Shown in pieces: positions 60,273 through 64,000 of a stretch of 64,000 nucleotides of DNA (the stretch's first letter is position 1; every line of letters begins with the position of its first letter). The stretch lies in contig CAVSIA010000034.1 of NCBI GenBank assembly GCA_963727575.1, positions 1 to 64,000 of the forward strand, read 5' to 3'. Both the position numbers and the translations under genes were made by a program. A model generated the notes under the pieces. The model was not told where the DNA came from and did no database searches. It was given only the letters and a program-made list of their open reading frames with translations. The DNA is from JAHQVI01 sp963727575 (lineage in GTDB: Bacteria; Pseudomonadota; Alphaproteobacteria; Rhizobiales; Rhodomicrobiaceae).

Positions 60273-62496
60273 TCAAGAAAACACCCGCTCCGCGGAATTC
60301 ACCGCCGACAGGCTTTTCAGCCCGGCAAGAATATCGCGCAGGTGCTTCAGGTCCCAAACCTCGACGTCGATGAGCATGTCGGTGAAGTCTTCGCGGCGGC
60401 CGGCCATTTGCAGGCGGTCGATATTGCCGTTCTTGTCGCCGATGATGGCGGCGATCTTGGCGAGCGAGCCGGGCTCGTTGACGGCGGTAACCTTGATCTG
60501 GGCGGGAAAGCGCTCCTGCGCGCCCTCGTCGATGTCCCAGGTGACGTCGATCCAGCGGTCGTTGTGGTCGAAATGATCCTTCAGCATCGGCGAGTGGATC
60601 GGGAAGATGGTAATGCCTTTGCCCGGCTCCAGAATGCCGACGATGCGCTCGCCGGGAATGGCGCCGCCGGGGGCGAAGGTGATCGGCAGGTCGGTCTTGG
60701 TCCCGCGGATCGGCACACCGTTGGCGCCGTTCATCGCATGCTCGGCCGGCACGCCGCCGGGCCAGCGGAAACGCAGATTGGCGACGCGGCGCAGATTGAA
60801 CCAGCCTTCGTCGGAGCGCTTGATCGCCTTGCGTTTCGGCGGCTCCGGCAGCGCCTCGTCGGGGAAGACGGCCTTGTAGACCTCGGCGGCGGTCAGTTCG
60901 CCGCGGCCGATCTGGGCGAGGACGTCCTCAAGCGTCTTCTGCGACAGATGGCCGAGCACATTGGCAACCGACGCCGTCCGTATAGGTCTTTTCCTGGCCG
61001 GCGAAAGTCGACCGGAGGATATCGCGGCCCAGATTGCAATATTGCGTGCGCAGCGCCTCGCGCGTGGCCCGGCGGATGGCCGAGCGCGCCTTGCCGGTGA
61101 CGACGATCTTTTCCCACGCCGGCGGCGGCGTCTGCGCCTCGGAGGTGATGATCGCCACCTCGTCGCCATTGCGCAGCTCCGTGGTCAGCGGCATGTGACG
61201 GCCGTTGACCTTCGCGCCGACGCAGCTATGGCCGATATTGGTGTGCACGGCATAGGCGAAATCGATCGGCGTCGAGCCGCGCGGCAGGGCGATCAGGCGG
61301 CCCTTCGGCGTGAAGCAGAACACCTGGTCCTGGAACAGCTCCAGCTTGGTGTGCTCGAGGAATTCTTCCGGGTTGTCGCCCTCCAGCAGATTGGCGACCA
61401 GCTTGCGCAGCCACTGATAGGGCGTCGGATCGGCGGTCGCGGAAATGCCGTTGGCGACGACCACGCCGTCCTTGTAGAGCGCGTGCGCCGCGACGCCGAA
61501 TTCGGCGACCTCGTCCATGATCCGGGTGCGGATCTGCAGCTCGACGCGCTGATGGCCCGGACCGACGATCGTCGTGTGGATCGACTGGTAATTGTTATAT
61601 TTCGGGGTCGAGATGTAGTCCTTGAAGCGGCCGGGAACGGTGCGCCAGGTGGTGTGCACCGCGCCAAGCGCGCGGTAGCAATCGGCGACGGTGTCGACGA
61701 CGACGCGGAAGCCGTAAATGTCGGAGAGCTGCTCGAGCGAGATCTGCTTGTTCTCCATCTTGCGCCAGATGGAGTAAGGCTTCTTCTCGCGGCCGCCGAC
61801 CCGCCCATCGACGCCGTGCTCGGAAAGCTTGTTGCGCAGCTCGTTCTCGATGGTCTCGATGATGTTCTTGTTGCGCTTGCGCAGCAGCGCGAGCTGGCTG
61901 AGCAGCGCCTGATAGGCTTCCGGCTGCAGCCATTTGAAGGCGAGCTCTTCCAGCTCGTCCTTCATCTCCTGAATGCCCATGCGGCCGGCGAGCGGCGCGT
62001 AGATATCCAGCGTTTCCTGGGCGATGCGGCGGCGGCTGCCGGGCTTCATATGCTCCAGCGTGCGCATATTGTGCAGCCGGTCGGCCAGCTTCACCAGCAG
62101 CACGCGGATGTCGGAGGAAATCGCGATCAGCAGCTTGCGGAAATTCTCGGCCTGCTCGGCACGCTTGCTGACCAGATTGAGCTTGTCGATCTTGGTCAGG
62201 CCGTCGACCAGCGCGCCGATCTCCTCGCCGAACTTGTCGACGATCTCGGCCTTGGTCGCCTCGGTGTCCTCGATGACGTCGTGCAGCAGCGCCGTGGCGA
62301 TGGTGGCGTCGTCGAGCTCGTAGTCGGTAAGGATCGCGGCGACTTCGAGGGGATGGGAGAAATACGGATCGCCGGATGCGCGCTTCTGGTTGCCATGCGC
62401 CTTCATCGCATAGACATAGGCGCGGTTCAGCAGCTCCTCATTCGTTGCGGGATTATAGCTCTGAACTTTTTCGACAAGCTCGAATTGCCGCATCAT
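60273..62496 (-). CDS. rsh: Bifunctional (p)ppGpp synthetase/hydrolase (RelA/SpoT, Rsh), one frameshift
   Basis: This enzyme makes and degrades the alarmone (p)ppGpp. It is about 740 residues. The hydrolase domain has HPLEVAAILTDY and LLHDVIEDT (HD motif), the synthetase domain has YGFRVVVDT and YNNYQSIHTT, followed by TGS (IDFAYAVHTNIGHSCVGAKV) and C-terminal ACT (VNEPGSLAKIAAIIGDKNGN). The synthetase and hydrolase sites look active. One surplus G near 60970 breaks the frame in the middle. It is essential or near-essential for stringent control, so this is likely an error in the sequence. Confidence 0.94.
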
Positions 62497-62548
62497 GACG
62501 GCAGGCCCTCAACCGCGTCTCGCTGGAGCGAATGCCCGGTTATGACCG

Positions 62549-62959
62549 TCAACGCCCCCGGCTGTTCGGATGCTGATCCGTGGGAATGCTCCGCTCGAGG
62601 CCGCGCAGAAGCTCCTCTTCGGTCATCCGGTCGATCACCAGATCGCTCGACTGATCGTCGCGCCCGAACATCGGACGATCCGAGCCGCCGCTGGACAGCA
62701 TCGGAACCGCATCGGCCTCGGGCTCGTCCACTTCGACGTAACGCTGCATCGAATGGATCAGGTCTTCCTTGACGTCCTCGGCCGAAATCGTGCGTTCGGC
62801 GATCTCGCGGAGCGACACGACCGGATTCTTGTCGTTTTCACGCTCGACAGTGATCGGCGCACCCGCGGAGACGGCGCGCGCACGGTGCGCAGCCAGCAGA
62901 ACGAGTTCGAACCGATTTGGGACTTTGTCGACGCAATCTTCGACGGTAACGCGAGCCAT
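62549..62959 (-). CDS. rpoZ: RNA polymerase omega subunit
   Basis: This 136-residue subunit helps fold beta-prime. It starts MARVTVEDCVDKVPNRFELV and continues with ENDKNPVVSLREIAERTI, as in Rhizobiales omega, with a longer acidic tail than E. coli. It is 52 nt upstream of rsh on the same strand, the classic rpoZ-spoT pairing. Confidence 0.95.
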   Translation of the reverse strand: MARVTVEDCVDKVPNRFELVLLAAHRARAVSAGAPITVERENDKNPVVSLREIAERTISAEDVKEDLIHSMQRYVEVDEPEADAVPMLSSGGSDRPMFGRDDQSSDLVIDRMTEEELLRGLERSIPTDQHPNSRGR

Positions 62960-63018
62960 GGCGCAGATATCCTATGATTTCCGGAGGACCTCTCCTTTAA
63001 GTAGCGATTTTCGCCCGC

Positions 63019-63591
63019 TCACGCAAGCGCCGCCGTCCCGATTCCGGGGATAAGTCGTTCGTCTACGAATTCAATGATTTGTCCCATTTTCGCGCGGCTC
63101 AGCCGTCGGAGGAGCTGGGCGGCGCTCGCCCCGGTGACGGGGTGGTGCCAAAGGGGCGCGATATCGAGGATCGGCTTGAGCACGAAGGCGCGGGATTCGA
63201 TCCCCGGATGGGGAAGCGTCAAACTTAATTGATTATATTTAAAAGTTTGTCTATCCTGTTGCGCCCAATTTAAGATCCGTTTGTTGTAGTCTATGATATC
63301 CAGGTCGAGGGGCCGCGGCCCCCACCGAGCAGCCTCGCGGCGCCCCGCTCGCGCTTCGATTGATTTGAGCAATTTCAACAGGGCGGCCGGCGGGCGGGAG
63401 GTGCGGACCAGGACGGCGGCGTTTGTGAAGTCAGGCTGATCGACCAATCCGTACGGTTGGGTTTTGTACAGGCGTGAATGACGCAGCACTTCGACGCCCG
63501 AGTTCTCCAGTTCGGAGAAAGCCGTCAAAATCGTTGCATCTGAATTGCCCCACCGACTGGTTACATTCGATCCCAAACTTATGATAATCAT
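63019..63591 (-). CDS. folK: 2-amino-4-hydroxy-6-hydroxymethyldihydropteridine pyrophosphokinase
   Basis: This folate-pathway kinase has 190 residues, with the signature RWGPRPLDLDIIDYN followed by LTLPHPGIESRAFVL, which holds the catalytic and substrate-binding His/Asp. The ATG at 63591 gives the usual start IIISLGSN; an upstream ATG at 63684 is unlikely. It precedes rpoZ and rsh in the usual order. Confidence 0.93.
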   Translation of the reverse strand: MIIISLGSNVTSRWGNSDATILTAFSELENSGVEVLRHSRLYKTQPYGLVDQPDFTNAAVLVRTSRPPAALLKLLKSIEARAGRREAARWGPRPLDLDIIDYNKRILNWAQQDRQTFKYNQLSLTLPHPGIESRAFVLKPILDIAPLWHHPVTGASAAQLLRRLSRAKMGQIIEFVDERLIPGIGTAALA

Positions 63592-63673
63592 TTCTAACTT
63601 GCTGTCAGCCAGTACGATTTTACGTTGAAAATGAGCCTCAGGGGTTGAGGCAGCGCTGGGGAAGAGCACGGAG

Positions 63674-63692
63674 CTTACGGCCAAACCGTAAG
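63674..63692. promoter_or_regulatory. Inverted repeat in the folK/NYN divergent promoter
   Basis: CTTACGG-ccaaa-CCGTAAG is a perfect 7-bp inverted repeat 26 bp before the NYN-domain gene and about 80 bp upstream of folK. It is a candidate operator for one or both. No known regulator is suggested. Confidence 0.4.
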
Positions 63693-63718
63693 TTCAGCCT
63701 GTTCCCGGGAAGGACCAT

Positions 63719-64000
63719 ATGAAAATGAATTTTTATCCCTCTGAACGTATTGCGCTCTTTATCGATGGCGCCAATCTTTACGCCACAGCCAAAGCTCTTG
63801 GTTTCGACATCGACTATAAGCGCCTACTCACCTTATTCCGATCGCAGGGTCGCCTGTTGCGGGCACTCTACTATACCGCACTCGCGGAAGATCAGGAATA
63901 TTCTTCGATCCGCCCGCTTATCGACTGGTTGGATTACAATGGGTATACCATGGTGACCAAGCCGACCAAGGAATTTACGGACGCCTCGGGCCGGCGGAAA
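63719..64000 (+). CDS. NYN domain protein (LabA/DUF88 family), truncated by the window end
   Basis: The first 94 residues are present. ERIALFIDGANLYATAKALG is the NYN (PIN-like) metal-binding motif with the key Asp and Asn; YYTALAEDQ and TKPTKEFTDASG follow as in the LabA group. Such proteins are putative single-strand RNases. The start follows GGGAAGGA. Its 3' end is off the window. Confidence 0.9.
   Translation, partial: MKMNFYPSERIALFIDGANLYATAKALGFDIDYKRLLTLFRSQGRLLRALYYTALAEDQEYSSIRPLIDWLDYNGYTMVTKPTKEFTDASGRRK

Overview
The window comes from a high-GC alphaproteobacterium, most likely a member of Hyphomicrobiales (Rhizobiales). This rests on the rpoZ-rsh / pdxJ-acpS-lepB-rnc-era / recO / parC block, Porin_2-type porins, a coxMNOP-type alternative cytochrome oxidase, DUF1127, DUF2189 and CsbD small proteins, and a BIME-like intergenic palindrome. 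I cannot name the genus.

Layout. 1-4206: a sugar ABC ATPase and a ROK regulator on the minus strand, divergent from a solute-binding protein, with two matching operators between them. 4299-6102: DUF1127 and DUF2189 proteins. 6415-11821: a complete coxM-coxN-coxO-coxP-subunit IV-ctaB oxidase operon. 12005-15367: CsbD, an AI-2E family permease, a small protein and a 2OG-Fe(II) oxygenase. 15811-19323: a PhoX phosphatase, then a two-gene minus-strand unit holding a selenoprotein of the UGSC family (in-frame UGA followed by a SECIS-like hairpin) and a conserved partner of unknown function. 19924-21375: a rearrangement scar made of remnants of an aldehyde dehydrogenase, a PotC-type permease and a GMC oxidoreductase. 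21515-27442: a five-gene peptide (Opp/Dpp) ABC transporter, with an IS630 element inserted exactly in the oppC stop codon. 28646-31267: enoyl-CoA hydratase, an acyl-CoA dehydrogenase remnant and a TAXI-type TRAP binding protein. 31465-40908: EF-G paralogue, nadC, nadB, an acyltransferase-SGNH protein, an MDR oxidoreductase and a hydrolase-OsmC fusion. 41072-43626: two tandem porins, each with its own terminator. 44370-57605: housekeeping block (parC, K+ channel, recO, era, rnc, lepB, acpS, pdxJ, acyl-CoA synthetase), interrupted by a MarR/DUF2000 pair and an IS1380 remnant. 57727-64000: pyrE, an alanine-repeat protein, rsh, rpoZ, folK and a NYN-domain protein cut by the window end.

Sequence quality. 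At least 13 genes, including essential parC and rsh, are broken only by single surplus bases. In every one of these genes, removing a single base at each break restores the family sequence. I read these as base over-calls in the assembly rather than decay, and I give such genes as one CDS spanning the breaks. Three disruptions do not fit that pattern and look real: the in-frame UGA of the selenoprotein, the -1 shift in the IS630 transposase, and the deletions in the scar at 19924-21375.

The most notable biology is the UGSC selenoprotein, which a standard gene finder would split or truncate. Next are the dual ROK operators, the stop-codon IS insertion and the 48-bp tandem-repeat alanine-rich protein.
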